From contig SICG01000015.1 in NCBI GenBank assembly GCA_009691525.1, positions 1 to 44,002 of the forward strand: DNA of 44,002 nt, in the 5' to 3' direction. The DNA is from Candidatus Latescibacterota bacterium (GTDB lineage Bacteria > Latescibacterota > UBA2968 > UBA8231). Positions 19,279-28,029 of the stretch are shown here, piece by piece (the stretch's first letter is position 1; each line of letters starts with the position of its first letter). The notes beneath the pieces are model-generated. The model saw only the letters and a program-made list of their open reading frames with translations, was not told the origin of the DNA and did not search any database. The translations under genes were made by a program, and so were the position numbers.

Positions 19279-19409
19279 ATTGCCAAAACGAGAAAATATT
19301 CAATGGCCCAGACTCAGTTACTAGGCATAATGTCCACATAAATGGCGAAAAAACAACGGAATTATCAAAATGGGAATTCTCTCGAATGGGGACTTCTCAT
19401 TTTGGCAAT
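19279..19409. repeat. Three copies of a 17-base motif (consensus ATTGCCAAAATGAGAA)
   Basis: Copies lie at 19279-19295 (plus), 19361-19377 (plus) and 19393-19409 (minus). The first and third match at 15 of 17 positions and are in opposite orientation; the second matches the third at 13 of 17. Conservation of the CAAAAYGRGAA core in otherwise unique sequence suggests a binding site for a transcription factor acting on the gene at 19544 or on groESL. Confidence 0.5.
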
Positions 19410-19543
19410 GCTGGTGACCGGGATCAGGGGTAGCCCGGGCGCATGAGGGGCAAATTCTGCTTGTTGCCTTGCTCAGACCACCGGGCTATTATATTTGGAG
19501 TGTATTGTGCAATACACCACCCCACGTGTTCAGTTGTGCTTTT

Positions 19544-21330
19544 ATGAACGAGCCGGCTAAACCAGACCACTCCCTTCCTGGTGATCTCTTGAGCAACCAA
19601 CTGCGCGATCAGCTTCTATCCCGGGTTTCAGAACGCCTCCAGAGCGGTGAAGTGCTGGTTTCCAATGCCCATTTCCAGAAGGCCTTTGAGGAAGAGTACC
19701 GGGCCCTGAATTGGATGGTTCCCGTAGAGGAATTGCGGGCACAGCTCAGTGCCGCCATCGAAGACATCAACAAACGCAATCCCGAGGTCCTAGTGGTGCT
19801 GGGGGTGGAGAACTGGCTGGTCAAGGCCTTCATGGAAGGAGTGCGCAAGAACAACTGGAACATCGTAACCTTTCAGGAGCAGGGGCATCAGGCCTTGCGC
19901 GAGTTCATCCGTCATGAACGGGTAAAGGCGGTGCTGGCGCAGATGCAGGTCCAACCGGCCCAGCTCAACTTGAAGCGCTGCCTGCGCATCGCCGCCAACC
20001 AGGTGGCCGGCAAGGGAGGGCAGGTGCCCAAACGCAATGTCCGCCTCGACCAACTGGCCGCAGCACCAGTCGAGCGGGTGGAGCTCCTGCCTGAAAACCT
20101 CAAGATCTTTCTCAGCGGCCCCACCCCAGAACCCCGGCGGCCGAGATCGAAGAGCGCAACCAGGAGGAACAGCAACTACAGGAGGAGATCAGGGGCGGGC
20201 AGCTCGATACGGTATTTCAGAACCTCGAGTCCTATGTCGATCAGGGAAAACTGAACCGGGAGGAAGCCGACCGCTTCGCCAAGGTCTACCAGGTGGACCG
20301 GGCAGTGAAGTCCGGCAAGATCTCGGGAGACCAGGGAAGCAAGATCCGCAACAGCCTGCTGGCCGGCAACGTGCGCTACGAGTACGACCGCAAGATCAAG
20401 GCGGTCACGGATTATGCGGTGACCTACCTGCAGCTCTTTGTCGCCCTCAAAAGGATCGAACCCAAGTACGACGGCGCCTTGCGTTTTCTCATCGAGCACA
20501 AGGAGGTTGCCAATGCCGAGAAAGATCAGTTCGATCCGACCCAGTTGACCAACATTCTCCTCGAGGATTTCGACCAGCTCAAGTTGCTCTCTGGGATCAT
20601 GGACCGCCAGGACGGGGAGGTGCGCATGATGGTAGCCGGCTTGATGCCTTACGGCCAGGTGACGCGCAAAGGGCAGGATCAGCGTATCGAGCGGTTGACG
20701 GTGGAGCAGGGGTTTATCGACCTGGTGCGGCAACTGCCGCGCGAGGAGATGGCCAACCGCCTCAACGCCGTGGACAAGACCATCAGGGTGCGAGCGGCAG
20801 CCGATATGCTCTGTATGATTGCACTGATCAACCGGCTGGTCAAACCCACGCCCTTCCCCAAGGAAATCCGCCTGCTGAAGATCAACATGATCATCGAGGA
20901 GTTCTACAAAAGCTCCGATGATCTGGCCTCTGCCCGCGGCAAGGCCCAGAAATTCCTCAAATCACGCCTGCGGGTGATCTATCCCGACATCACCCCCGAC
21001 GAGTACCAGGAGATCGAGGAAAAGAGCAACGCGATCATCGAGCGGGTGGAGCAAAGAATTACTACCGAGCGCCAGCAGGCCAAGGCTGCCAGCGCAGCTG
21101 CGGGGGCGGAGAAGGAGCTCAATATCCAGGAAAGCCTGGAACTCAGTCCGCGGGAAATCGCCCGGGGTGCCCAGGTCGGGCGGGTGAGTATGAAGATCGG
21201 CAACAATTGGCGGATGGTGCCGCTGAAAGTGATGCCAGATGCCGACGATCCCGAACGCCACGTCCTGGTGCAGCGTGACCCCCAGAGCCGCGAATTGGTC
21301 GCGGTGTTCCGCAAAGGTATCAAATGTTAG
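19544..21330 (+). pseudogene. Large unrecognised protein, frameshifted
   Basis: Two ORFs in different frames join to about 595 residues when one base is added in the CCCC run at 20132-20135. The first frame ends its sensible part at LKIFLSGPTPEP; the second resumes with AEIEERNQEEQQLQEEI and continues to the stop. I do not recognise the family. The first 210 residues are alpha-helical in character. A charged glutamate/glutamine-rich hinge sits at the junction. The middle is helical (RAAADMLCMIALINRL), and the last 60 residues (PREIARGAQVGRVSMKIGNNWRM) look like a small beta domain. No signal peptide or membrane segment is seen. I prefer ATG 19544 to the track start, though no good ribosome binding site is visible. 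Confidence 0.65.
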
Positions 21331-21397
21331 GTGGCCAAGAACCGGTCGGGCATATGGGATCTGACCTGAATTTGATCCGCCTTCTTCTTGTGGGCAG

Positions 21398-22204
21398 ATG
21401 CCGCAGCTAAAAGATTTGGTAGTGGTGGTGACCGGGGCCAGCAGCGGTTTGGGCTGGCATCTGGCCTGTGGGTTGGCCCGGCGGGGGGCCAGGGTGGTAT
21501 TGAGTGCCCGGCGGCGGCAGCGGCTGGAGGAACTGGCAGCGCAGATTATCCTGGCCGGCGGGTCGCCACCCATGGTGATGCCGGCGGACGTGGGCGACTG
21601 GAATCAGGTGGTGGAACTGGGTCGGCAGGTGGAGGCGGAGTGGGGTGGGGCACAAGTGCTGATCAACAACGCGGGGCGCGGAGCGTACGGGCTGCTGGCG
21701 GAGTTGCCGGCCGGCACCATCGACGAGTTGGTCGAAACCAACCTGCTCGGGACCTTGTACTGCACTCGTGTTTTTTTGCCGCAGATGCTGCGCCAGGGGC
21801 GCGGGCACCTGGTATTTGTCTCCAGCGTGCTGGGGGAGTTGCCAGCAGCGGAACACGCCCTGTATTGCGCGACCAAATTCGCCGTCAATGGGCTGGCCGA
21901 GAGCCTCGACGCTGAGTTGCAGTCCACAGGCATCAGGGTGACCCTGGTGGAACCAGGGTTGGTGGAGACCGAATTCGCCCAGGTGAGCGGCAGGCCAGCG
22001 GGAAGGTTTTCCCGCCTTCCTGCCAAGAGTGCCGCAGAGGTGGCGGAACGCATCCTGGGCGCCGTCGAGCGCGATCAGTTCCGACTGGTGCCCGATTTAC
22101 TGGGCCAAGTGGGTATCTGCTTCAAGAGGCACCTTCCCCGCACCGCAAGGCTTTTCTTCAGAGCAGTATTCCGCCGTCTTCTCAGAAAATCCCAGGGAAA
22201 TTAG
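21398..22204 (+). CDS. Short-chain dehydrogenase/reductase
   Basis: This 268-residue classical SDR has the NAD(P) loop TGASSGLG (residues 12-19), the structural NNAG (90-93) and the catalytic Ser142 with Tyr156 and Lys160 (YCATK). The arginines after the first strand (SARRRQRL) suggest NADPH preference. The C-terminus is basic and slightly longer than usual (FFRAVFRRLLRKSQ), perhaps contacting membrane. The substrate is unknown. It lies 67 bases after the unrecognised gene, so co-transcription is possible. Its stop overlaps the stop of the convergent SMP-30-like gene by four bases. Confidence 0.9.
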   Translation: MPQLKDLVVVVTGASSGLGWHLACGLARRGARVVLSARRRQRLEELAAQIILAGGSPPMVMPADVGDWNQVVELGRQVEAEWGGAQVLINNAGRGAYGLLAELPAGTIDELVETNLLGTLYCTRVFLPQMLRQGRGHLVFVSSVLGELPAAEHALYCATKFAVNGLAESLDAELQSTGIRVTLVEPGLVETEFAQVSGRPAGRFSRLPAKSAAEVAERILGAVERDQFRLVPDLLGQVGICFKRHLPRTARLFFRAVFRRLLRKSQGN

Positions 22205-23028
22205 ATCGAGCGCGGACCGGCAAAGGGGCGCTGCCCCGGCGATTCAGTCTGCATGCGGTAGATGGCGCCCGTGCTGGTTTCGGCGATATACAACTCGTCG
22301 AAATCAGCCCCGCCAAAGACCATGGCGGTAGGCTCGTTGCCGGGGATGGAGATCTGGGTGAGGGGCTGACCGTCGGGATCGGCGATGGTCAAGCCTTTGC
22401 CGCCCCGGGTGATGTAAAGGCGGCCGTCGTCGTCGAATACGAGGGCGCGGGGCGGTCCTCCATCAGTGAACTGGATGAAGACCTGAGGCGGGGCCAGGGT
22501 GCCGTCTTCCTTGAAGGAAAGGGAAAGGACGCGGTTGTGGTCGGCTTCGATCACGTACAGGTTGGAGGCGTCCTGTGAAAGGACTAGGCCGGTAGGATTG
22601 GCCAAGCCAGTGGCCAGCAAGGAAGTTTCGGCGTCGATATTGACGCCGTAGATACTGCCGGTTGAGGGGCTATGGTGATCACCCACATCGGTGAAGATCA
22701 AATCCCCTGTTGGGCCCAGACATAAATCCTGTGGACCAGTGAAGCGTTTGCGCTTGCACTGATGCGCATAGACCTCAACGGTGGCGTCGGGGGAAATGAG
22801 CAGCAGATGGCGGTGGCCTTTCTCGGCGACGAAGAGATCGTTGGAATCGTCGAAGGCGATGCCGAGGGGTTTGCCTCCGGTGGAAGCGAAAAAGAGGGGC
22901 TTTCCCTGAGGGCTGATCCGCTGGATGCGGCCCTCAAGGGTCTCGGCGACAAAGAGTTGCTCGTCCGCGTCGAAGGCAAGACCGCCCGGAACCGCAAGGC
23001 CTTGGATGAAGAGCTGTGGCGAATGCAT
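22201..23028 (-). CDS. SMP-30/gluconolactonase/NHL-type beta-propeller
   Basis: This 275-residue protein is a run of propeller blades with repeated patterns such as GLAFDADEQLFVAET, GIAFDDSNDLFVAEKG, GLVLSQDASNLYVIEAD and ALVFDDDGRLYITRGG. This fits the SMP-30/gluconolactonase/LRE-like six-blade fold, which binds a divalent metal and often hydrolyses sugar lactones. No signal peptide is evident, so it is likely cytoplasmic. AGGGG precedes the ATG. It follows an SDR gene with a 129-base gap, so lactone hydrolysis after sugar oxidation is a reasonable inference. Confidence 0.8.
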   Translation of the reverse strand: MHSPQLFIQGLAVPGGLAFDADEQLFVAETLEGRIQRISPQGKPLFFASTGGKPLGIAFDDSNDLFVAEKGHRHLLLISPDATVEVYAHQCKRKRFTGPQDLCLGPTGDLIFTDVGDHHSPSTGSIYGVNIDAETSLLATGLANPTGLVLSQDASNLYVIEADHNRVLSLSFKEDGTLAPPQVFIQFTDGGPPRALVFDDDGRLYITRGGKGLTIADPDGQPLTQISIPGNEPTAMVFGGADFDELYIAETSTGAIYRMQTESPGQRPFAGPRSI

Positions 23029-23157
23029 TTGCAGAACCCCTAACGCTGCGGTTTCAACCGGGGCCGGATGGCCCCATTTTTGGCAAATATATCTTCAAAC
23101 CTACGGAGATGTAAAGCAGAAATAAACATCAAGGCCATCGCTGATCTCGGTAGAAGA

Positions 23158-23940
23158 TTACTGGGAGGTATAACCTCCGTCGACGAAGAGCGTCGAGCCG
23201 GTGGTAAAGCTGGAAGCCGGGGAAGCGAAGTAGAGCACGGCGGTCGCCAACTCGGCGGGATCCCCCCAGCGGCCCATGGGGACTTTATCCTGCATGGCCT
23301 GCCGCGCCTTGGGATCGGCCAGCAGAGTCTGGTTGATAGGCGTGGCAAAAGGACCGGGGCAGATGGCGTTGACGGTGATGTTGTGCGGGGCCCATTCCAG
23401 GGCCAGGGTGCGCGTCAGCTGCACGACACCGCCTTTGGAAGCCGCATAGGGTGTGCGGTGGGGGATGGAGATTTGGGACAGCGTGGATCCCAAATTGATG
23501 ACCCGGCCATACCCTCGGGCGATCATATGCCGGCCAACGGCTCTACAATAATAAAGCGGCCCATAGAGATTGACTTTGAGCACCGCTTCCCACTCTTCGT
23601 CACTCAGATCGACCACCGGCTGGCGGATGTTGATACCGGCGTTGTTCACTAGAATATCGAGTTGGCCGAATTTGTCCAAGGCGCGGGCGACCGAACCCAC
23701 CACCTGGACGCGATCGCTTACATCGGCCTGCAGGGCCAAGACCTCGTTTCCGGTCTGGCTGGCCAGTTGATTGGCGGCCTGCTGGCATTGGTCGAGATGG
23801 CGGCTGGTGATAACCACCTTGGCGCCGGCTGCTGACAAGGCCTCGGCCATCGCCAGCCCCAGGCCCATGCTGCCACCGGTGACCAGTGCGGTCTGGTTCT
23901 CGAGATTGAAAAGTTCGCGGGGGGTGCGGGATGCGGGCAT
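23158..23940 (-). CDS. SDR family oxidoreductase, gluconate 5-dehydrogenase/FabG-like
   Basis: This 260-residue SDR carries TGGSMGLG (21-28), NNAG (99-102), catalytic Ser152, Tyr165 and Lys169 (YAASK), and the C-terminal TLFVDGGYTS typical of FabG and gluconate/glucose dehydrogenases. The N-terminal LFNLENQTALVTGG is characteristic of sugar-acid SDRs. It begins 10 bases after the small hypothetical gene and lies upstream of the SMP-30 gene in the same direction. Together these suggest oxidation of a sugar or sugar acid followed by lactone opening. Exact substrate unknown. Confidence 0.9.
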   Translation of the reverse strand: MPASRTPRELFNLENQTALVTGGSMGLGLAMAEALSAAGAKVVITSRHLDQCQQAANQLASQTGNEVLALQADVSDRVQVVGSVARALDKFGQLDILVNNAGINIRQPVVDLSDEEWEAVLKVNLYGPLYYCRAVGRHMIARGYGRVINLGSTLSQISIPHRTPYAASKGGVVQLTRTLALEWAPHNITVNAICPGPFATPINQTLLADPKARQAMQDKVPMGRWGDPAELATAVLYFASPASSFTTGSTLFVDGGYTSQ

Positions 23941-23950
23941 TGGACGCGGT

Positions 23951-24202
23951 TTACCAGTCCTCGGATTCGACGACGGCTTTGGCCAATACTCCCAGTTCCT
24001 CGATCAGGGACTGCTGGTCCTGCTGCCTGGCCTTATTGGTGACCTGTATGGTCAACGCAATCAGTCCCAGCCCGAAGATGCGCTGCAGGCTCTGGGGGGA
24101 GTCCGGTTCTAGACCGGGAACCAGCTCGCTCAGTTTTTCGAGGAGCTGCCGATGGGCGTCAGTGAGGTCGATGACTTCGAGAGACATGGCAGGAATAGAC
24201 AT
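23951..24202 (-). CDS. Small conserved-looking hypothetical protein
   Basis: A protein of about 83 residues (from ATG 24202; another ATG lies at 24187, and the track starts at 24247). It is mostly helical and acidic, with a central hydrophobic stretch (RIFGLGLIALTIQV) and an acidic end (VVESEDW). No family is recognised and no ribosome binding site is clear. Support comes from its tight fit between two same-strand genes, with 45 bases before and 10 bases after. It may be a partner of the flanking metallo-hydrolase or SDR, but that is guesswork. Confidence 0.5.
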   Translation of the reverse strand: MSIPAMSLEVIDLTDAHRQLLEKLSELVPGLEPDSPQSLQRIFGLGLIALTIQVTNKARQQDQQSLIEELGVLAKAVVESEDW

Positions 24203-24247
24203 GGCGTAGGTAAATGCAAGTATATGGAAAATTAGGACCAAAGGCAA

Positions 24248-25093
24248 TCACAATTCAAACTCGGCGGCCTGGCAATGATCGCCGGCAGAGACCAGTCGGC
24301 TCCAGGCTACCCTGGGATCGTGATCCCAGGCGATAATCCAGCCTTCGGCCAATGCCTGGTCGAGAAACACTTTTTTGCGGGTAAGGGTGTGGTGCGGAAA
24401 CATGTCGTAGGCCATATTCCAGTGCGGGCGCAGATGGGCGCGGGTGGGCACCAGCTCCCCAGGGTAAACCAAGGTCTGACTGCCCGCCCGAACCACCAGC
24501 CCTTGATGATGGGCAGTGTGCCCTCCGGTGACCCACGTAGACAGTTGCCCATCCAGATCGGTATCGCCGTCGAGCAGGTGGAGTTGCCCGCTTGCTTTGA
24601 GGGGCAGGAGCGCCTCCGGGCGATAACTGCTTTTCATGATGCTGACTCCCTGGAGCGCATCGGCCCACTCGCCCCGCTGCACCAGGTAGCGAGCGCGGGG
24701 AAAGAGAGGGCGCAGGCGGCCATCGACCCATTCCAGGGCACCACCGGCGTGGTCAAAATGCAGATGGGTGAGCACCACGCGGGTGACCTGGTCCGGGGTG
24801 AATCCATTTGCAGCCAGGGCCTTGGTCAGACTGTGGGCCGGATCGAAGGCGAAAATCTCCAGTTCTCTTGAAGTGAAGGTGCTGCCACAGCCGGTGTCGA
24901 CCAAGGTGAGAACCTGGTCCTGGCGCACCAACAGGCAGTTGCAGGCCAGCTCCACCCGGTTGCGCGCATCAGGGGGGGAGACCTTTTCCCACAGGAGTTT
25001 GGGCACCACCCCGAACATGGTACCTCCGTCCAGACGGAAGCGGCTGGCGCATAGATGGTACACCTCGATATTGCCCAACAAAAGTCGCTGCAT
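24248..25093 (-). CDS. Metallo-beta-lactamase-fold hydrolase, lactonase-like
   Basis: This 281-residue protein has the MBL signature THLHFDHAGG (His110, His112, Asp114, His115) and GGHTAHHQ as the third-ligand histidine. The N-terminal MFGVVPKLLWEK and RNRVELACNCLLV pattern matches AHL-lactonase/AttM-like and related alkyl-hydrolase members. The bridging aspartate usually found in GDxxPT reads PGELVPT, a possible Asp-to-Glu change. It likely opens a lactone or ester in the cytoplasm. GAGGG lies upstream of the ATG, and the start is 10 bases from the kinase stop, so it is part of the sugar-nucleotide operon. Confidence 0.85.
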   Translation of the reverse strand: MQRLLLGNIEVYHLCASRFRLDGGTMFGVVPKLLWEKVSPPDARNRVELACNCLLVRQDQVLTLVDTGCGSTFTSRELEIFAFDPAHSLTKALAANGFTPDQVTRVVLTHLHFDHAGGALEWVDGRLRPLFPRARYLVQRGEWADALQGVSIMKSSYRPEALLPLKASGQLHLLDGDTDLDGQLSTWVTGGHTAHHQGLVVRAGSQTLVYPGELVPTRAHLRPHWNMAYDMFPHHTLTRKKVFLDQALAEGWIIAWDHDPRVAWSRLVSAGDHCQAAEFEL

Positions 25094-25103
25094 CTGGAGA
25101 CCC

Positions 25104-26093
25104 TCAGATATTCATCAGGACTTTGCTGCCTTCCAGGTCGAACTGGAAGTTCAGCTCGCGCAGTCCTTCTGCGGCCATGGTTTGGCGCAGGGCCAGCCGG
25201 CTCTGGGCCGGGCAGTAGAACATTAAAAATCCGCCCCCTCCGGCACCCAGGATCTTGCCGCCCAGGGCCCCGGCGCGTTTGCCCTGCTCATACCAGCGGT
25301 CGATTTGGAGGTTGGACATCCTGGTCGAACGTTTCTTCTTCAATTGCCAGTGTTCGTCGAGAAAGAGGCCAAAACGGTCCAGGTCCCCCGCTTCGAGCGC
25401 GGCCTTGATCTGGTAGCCGATGCGTTTGACCTCGTGCAGACTCTCGATAACCTGGGTATCTCCCCGTTGGGTATCCTGCTGTTGCTGGGAAAGAATGTCG
25501 AAACTCTCGCGCTGGATGCCGGTAAAGAAGAGCACCATGCTGTTGCGCAATTCCTCCAGGGTGTGGTTAGAAAGTTGCAGCGCCGAAACCTCGACCCGGC
25601 CATCCATGCCGATCTCCAGGCAGGTCAGACCGCCGAAGGCAGCCAGATAATGGTCGTGTTTTCCCGCCGGTTGCCCGGCGAGCCCGGCTTCGACCAGGTG
25701 TGCCTCCTCCGCCAGTTCCTGGCGGGAGAGTTGCAGGCGCTGGTGGGCGCGCAGGGCCGCCAGCAGCGCCACGGTGAAGGAACCAGAAGACCCCATTCCG
25801 GTCCGCCCGGGCACATCGGCCATGGCACTGATCTCCAGACCACCCTTGACGCCGGTGTACTGCAGGGCTTCGCGCAACAGGGGGTGCTCGATCTGGGAGG
25901 GATCGGCGACCTTTTCGGTGCGGGCGTATTTAACCCGGATGAAGTCCTCCACTTTGAGCGTGTTGAGCTGGAGGTATACGTATTTGTCGATCCCGGCGCT
26001 GAGCACAAAGCCGCCGTGGGCGCTGTAATAGGAGGAGAGGTCGGTGCCGCCGCCCCCCAGGGGGATGCGGAGTGGAGCACGGGTGGTTATCAA
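25104..26093 (-). CDS. GHMP kinase, D-glycero-D-manno-heptose 7-phosphate kinase-like
   Basis: From a TTG at 26093 the protein is 329 residues, starting MITTRAPLRIPLGGGGTDL, the typical opening of HddA and related sugar kinases. The track start 114 bases upstream lies inside the previous gene. The ATP loop is GRTGMGSSGSF (about 97-106) and motif 3 is KILGAGGGGFLMFY near residue 277. HddA phosphorylates heptose 7-phosphate at C1. A GAGGAT ribosome binding site sits before the TTG. It follows a nucleotidylyltransferase by 13 bases, the expected next step for making an NDP-activated heptose or hexose. Other substrates (fucose, mannose-type) cannot be excluded. Confidence 0.85.
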   Translation of the reverse strand: MITTRAPLRIPLGGGGTDLSSYYSAHGGFVLSAGIDKYVYLQLNTLKVEDFIRVKYARTEKVADPSQIEHPLLREALQYTGVKGGLEISAMADVPGRTGMGSSGSFTVALLAALRAHQRLQLSRQELAEEAHLVEAGLAGQPAGKHDHYLAAFGGLTCLEIGMDGRVEVSALQLSNHTLEELRNSMVLFFTGIQRESFDILSQQQQDTQRGDTQVIESLHEVKRIGYQIKAALEAGDLDRFGLFLDEHWQLKKKRSTRMSNLQIDRWYEQGKRAGALGGKILGAGGGGFLMFYCPAQSRLALRQTMAAEGLRELNFQFDLEGSKVLMNI

Positions 26094-26106
26094 GTAGGTA
26101 TCCTCA

Positions 26107-26829
26107 TCAGGGGAGGGTGAAGCGCCTGCTGGCAATCTGGGTCTGCGCTTCGGCGTACCGTTCGGGCGTGTCGCTGGCCAGCAACTGGCCGCGCAAGGGG
26201 TGGCCAAAAATAGGGGCGCCTGCGGTCAGCAAGCGAGGGAAGATATCCCGGCTGAAGTCGCTGGCCCCCAGTGAGGGGATCCAGTCGAAGATTTGCGGTT
26301 GCAGCGCGTAGATACCGGCGTTGATCAGGTAGCCGGGGAAAACCTGCTCGGCCCTGGGTTTTTCGATAAACTGCACGATGCGGGACCCCTCGTCCAGGCG
26401 GACAATGCCGCTGCGGCAGGGATCGTCTTCGCGGTGCAGGCCCATGGTGGCCAACCCGCCCAGGCGCAGGTGGGTGGTCCAGAAATCAGTTAGATCCGCG
26501 TTGCACAGATTGTCGCCATAGTACACCAGAAAGGGATGGTCAAAAAAAGCCGACATGTGGCGCACAGCGCCGGCGGTGCCCAACAACTCCTCCTCCGGGG
26601 AATAGGTCAGCCTAACCTTCCAGGCGCTCCCATCGCCGAAGTAGTCGCGGATCAGCTGGGGCAGGTGATGCAGATTGACCACCAACTGGTCAAAGCCGTG
26701 TTTGACCAACAGAGTGATGACGTGCTCCAGCAGGGGTTTGCCCCCCAGCGGAATCATCGGCTTTGGGCAGGTATCGGTGAGGGGACGCAGGCGGCTGCCC
26801 TGGCCGGCTGCCAGGATCATGGCCTTCAT
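26107..26829 (-). CDS. Sugar-1-phosphate nucleotidylyltransferase
   Basis: This 240-residue enzyme begins MKAMILAAGQGSRLRPLT and has TCPKPMIPLGGKPLLEH, the nucleotide- and sugar-binding signature of NTP-sugar transferases. It also has ELLGTAGAVR and VYYGDNL, whose Asp binds magnesium. The small size without a left-handed beta-helix matches HddC and mannose-1-phosphate guanylyltransferase-like members. The track start is 138 bases upstream; I chose the ATG that overlaps the epimerase stop (ATGA). With the downstream kinase it would make GDP- or another NDP-sugar. The missing isomerase and phosphatase steps must be encoded elsewhere. Confidence 0.88.
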   Translation of the reverse strand: MKAMILAAGQGSRLRPLTDTCPKPMIPLGGKPLLEHVITLLVKHGFDQLVVNLHHLPQLIRDYFGDGSAWKVRLTYSPEEELLGTAGAVRHMSAFFDHPFLVYYGDNLCNADLTDFWTTHLRLGGLATMGLHREDDPCRSGIVRLDEGSRIVQFIEKPRAEQVFPGYLINAGIYALQPQIFDWIPSLGASDFSRDIFPRLLTAGAPIFGHPLRGQLLASDTPERYAEAQTQIASRRFTLP

Positions 26830-27941
26830 GTTCCCGACTGGCGGAGGATGTCGGCCTCGCGCATTCGCGCTGCGCTGCGGGCATAGAAATCCCCAAGGTC
26901 CGGTTGAGTCCGCACCCAATGCACGTACTCGGCAACCACCTGTTCCAGGGGAACCTCCGGTCGCCACCCCAGTTCGCCGAGGGCATGCCAGCTGGAAACG
27001 GTGTGCCGGGTATCGCCGAAACGGTATTCCCCGCTTAGAAGCGGTTCGATCTGGCGGCCGCAGGCCCGGGCGGCGATGCGGGCATATTCGACCACTGAGG
27101 TGGCCCGTTGGCCGGCCACGTTGAAAGCCCTATAGTCAGCGCGGGGATCTTCCATAACCAGCACATTGGCCCGAGCCACGTCTCCCACGTACACATAATC
27201 CCGCAGGGAGTTGCCGTCTTCGTAACAGACCGGCGCCTGGTCGTGTAACAGGCGCAGGGTGAAAATCCGGCAGATCCCCGAATAGGCGTTGTAAAAGGAG
27301 TTGCGCGGCCCCTGCACAATGGAGTAGCGCATACACACCGCGGGGATGCCGTATTTGCGGCCCAGTTCAAAGGCTGCCATCTCCAGCGTGTATTTGGAGA
27401 TGCCGTACGCGGTGTGGGGATGGACCTGGTCCTCGGTGATGGGCAGATGTTCGAGCGGCTCCTGGCATTGGGGGCAGCGCACCTCCCACTCCGCACGGGC
27501 AAGTTGCTCGGCGGGCCGACTGGGGGGGTAGACCACCCCGTCCCGGGCACAGCGGTATTTGCCTTCGCCGTACACGGCCTGGGAGGAGGCCAACACCACC
27601 TTCTGCACTGGCAACCGCTTTTCCACGATAATCTCGAAGAGCAGGGCCGTGCTGACGGCGTTGACGTGGAAAAAGGTGCTGAAATCGGGCATGTAGTCCT
27701 GGTACGCGGCCAGGTGGAAGACCCCGTCCACACCCTCAAGGGCTTTTTCCCAGTCCTCTCGCTGACGCACATCGCCCTGCACGCGTTCGACCTGGGAGGG
27801 CAGATAGGAGGGCCAGCCGCGGGGGTGAACGCGTTCCTGAAGGCTATCCATGACTCGGACCTCATACCCTCTGGCCAGCAGGTGGTCTACAGTGGTGGAG
27901 CCGATGAATCCGGCCCCTCCGGTGACTAGTAAACGTTTCAC
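26826..27941 (-). CDS. NAD-dependent epimerase/dehydratase with a Cys-containing insert
   Basis: From a GTG at 27941 the protein is 371 residues with the extended-SDR NAD loop VTGGAGFIG, catalytic Ser119/Ser120, Tyr179 and Lys183 (YGISK), and RDYVYVGDVA near the C-terminal part. An insert between strands has Cys131 and CPQC (156-159), as in dTDP-L-rhamnose 4-epimerase-like members, where it may bind zinc. The track start at 27989 adds 16 residues with no family match. It heads the operon with the nucleotidylyltransferase and kinase. Product: an epimerised or dehydrated NDP-sugar, exact identity unknown. Confidence 0.88.
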   Translation of the reverse strand: MKRLLVTGGAGFIGSTTVDHLLARGYEVRVMDSLQERVHPRGWPSYLPSQVERVQGDVRQREDWEKALEGVDGVFHLAAYQDYMPDFSTFFHVNAVSTALLFEIIVEKRLPVQKVVLASSQAVYGEGKYRCARDGVVYPPSRPAEQLARAEWEVRCPQCQEPLEHLPITEDQVHPHTAYGISKYTLEMAAFELGRKYGIPAVCMRYSIVQGPRNSFYNAYSGICRIFTLRLLHDQAPVCYEDGNSLRDYVYVGDVARANVLVMEDPRADYRAFNVAGQRATSVVEYARIAARACGRQIEPLLSGEYRFGDTRHTVSSWHALGELGWRPEVPLEQVVAEYVHWVRTQPDLGDFYARSAARMREADILRQSGT

Positions 27942-28000
27942 GATTCGGTCCCGTTGGCTTGAGCAATGGTCGGATGGTCCGTAAATCACGGATATCTGCT

Positions 28001-28029
28001 AATTTAGATAGGTGTGCTCTAGTTGACAA
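28001..28029 (-). promoter_or_regulatory. Minus-strand promoter of the NDP-sugar operon
   Basis: On the minus strand: TTGTCA (five of six), a 17-base spacer, then TAAATT (four of six). The -35 overlaps that of the divergent plus-strand promoter, because GTTGACAAC is a palindrome. A start near 27994 would give a leader of about 53 bases to the GTG at 27941. Confidence 0.45.

Larger units (their letters stand above)
19128..19543. other. AT-rich 416-base intergenic region upstream of groES
   Basis: This is the only long gene-free stretch in the window and is clearly more AT-rich than the genes around it. It separates divergent groES and the unrecognised gene at 19544. It holds the groES ribosome binding site, a TATACA/TGTATA inverted repeat and three copies of a 17-base motif, described separately. 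I see no CIRCE, no tRNA and no clear sigma70 promoter, only weak -10-like TATGAA and TATAGA boxes on the minus strand. Confidence 0.6.

Noticed and set aside
19128-19543. Replication origin in the AT-rich spacer
   Set aside because: No cluster of DnaA boxes (TTATCCACA) and no dnaA, dnaN or partition genes nearby.
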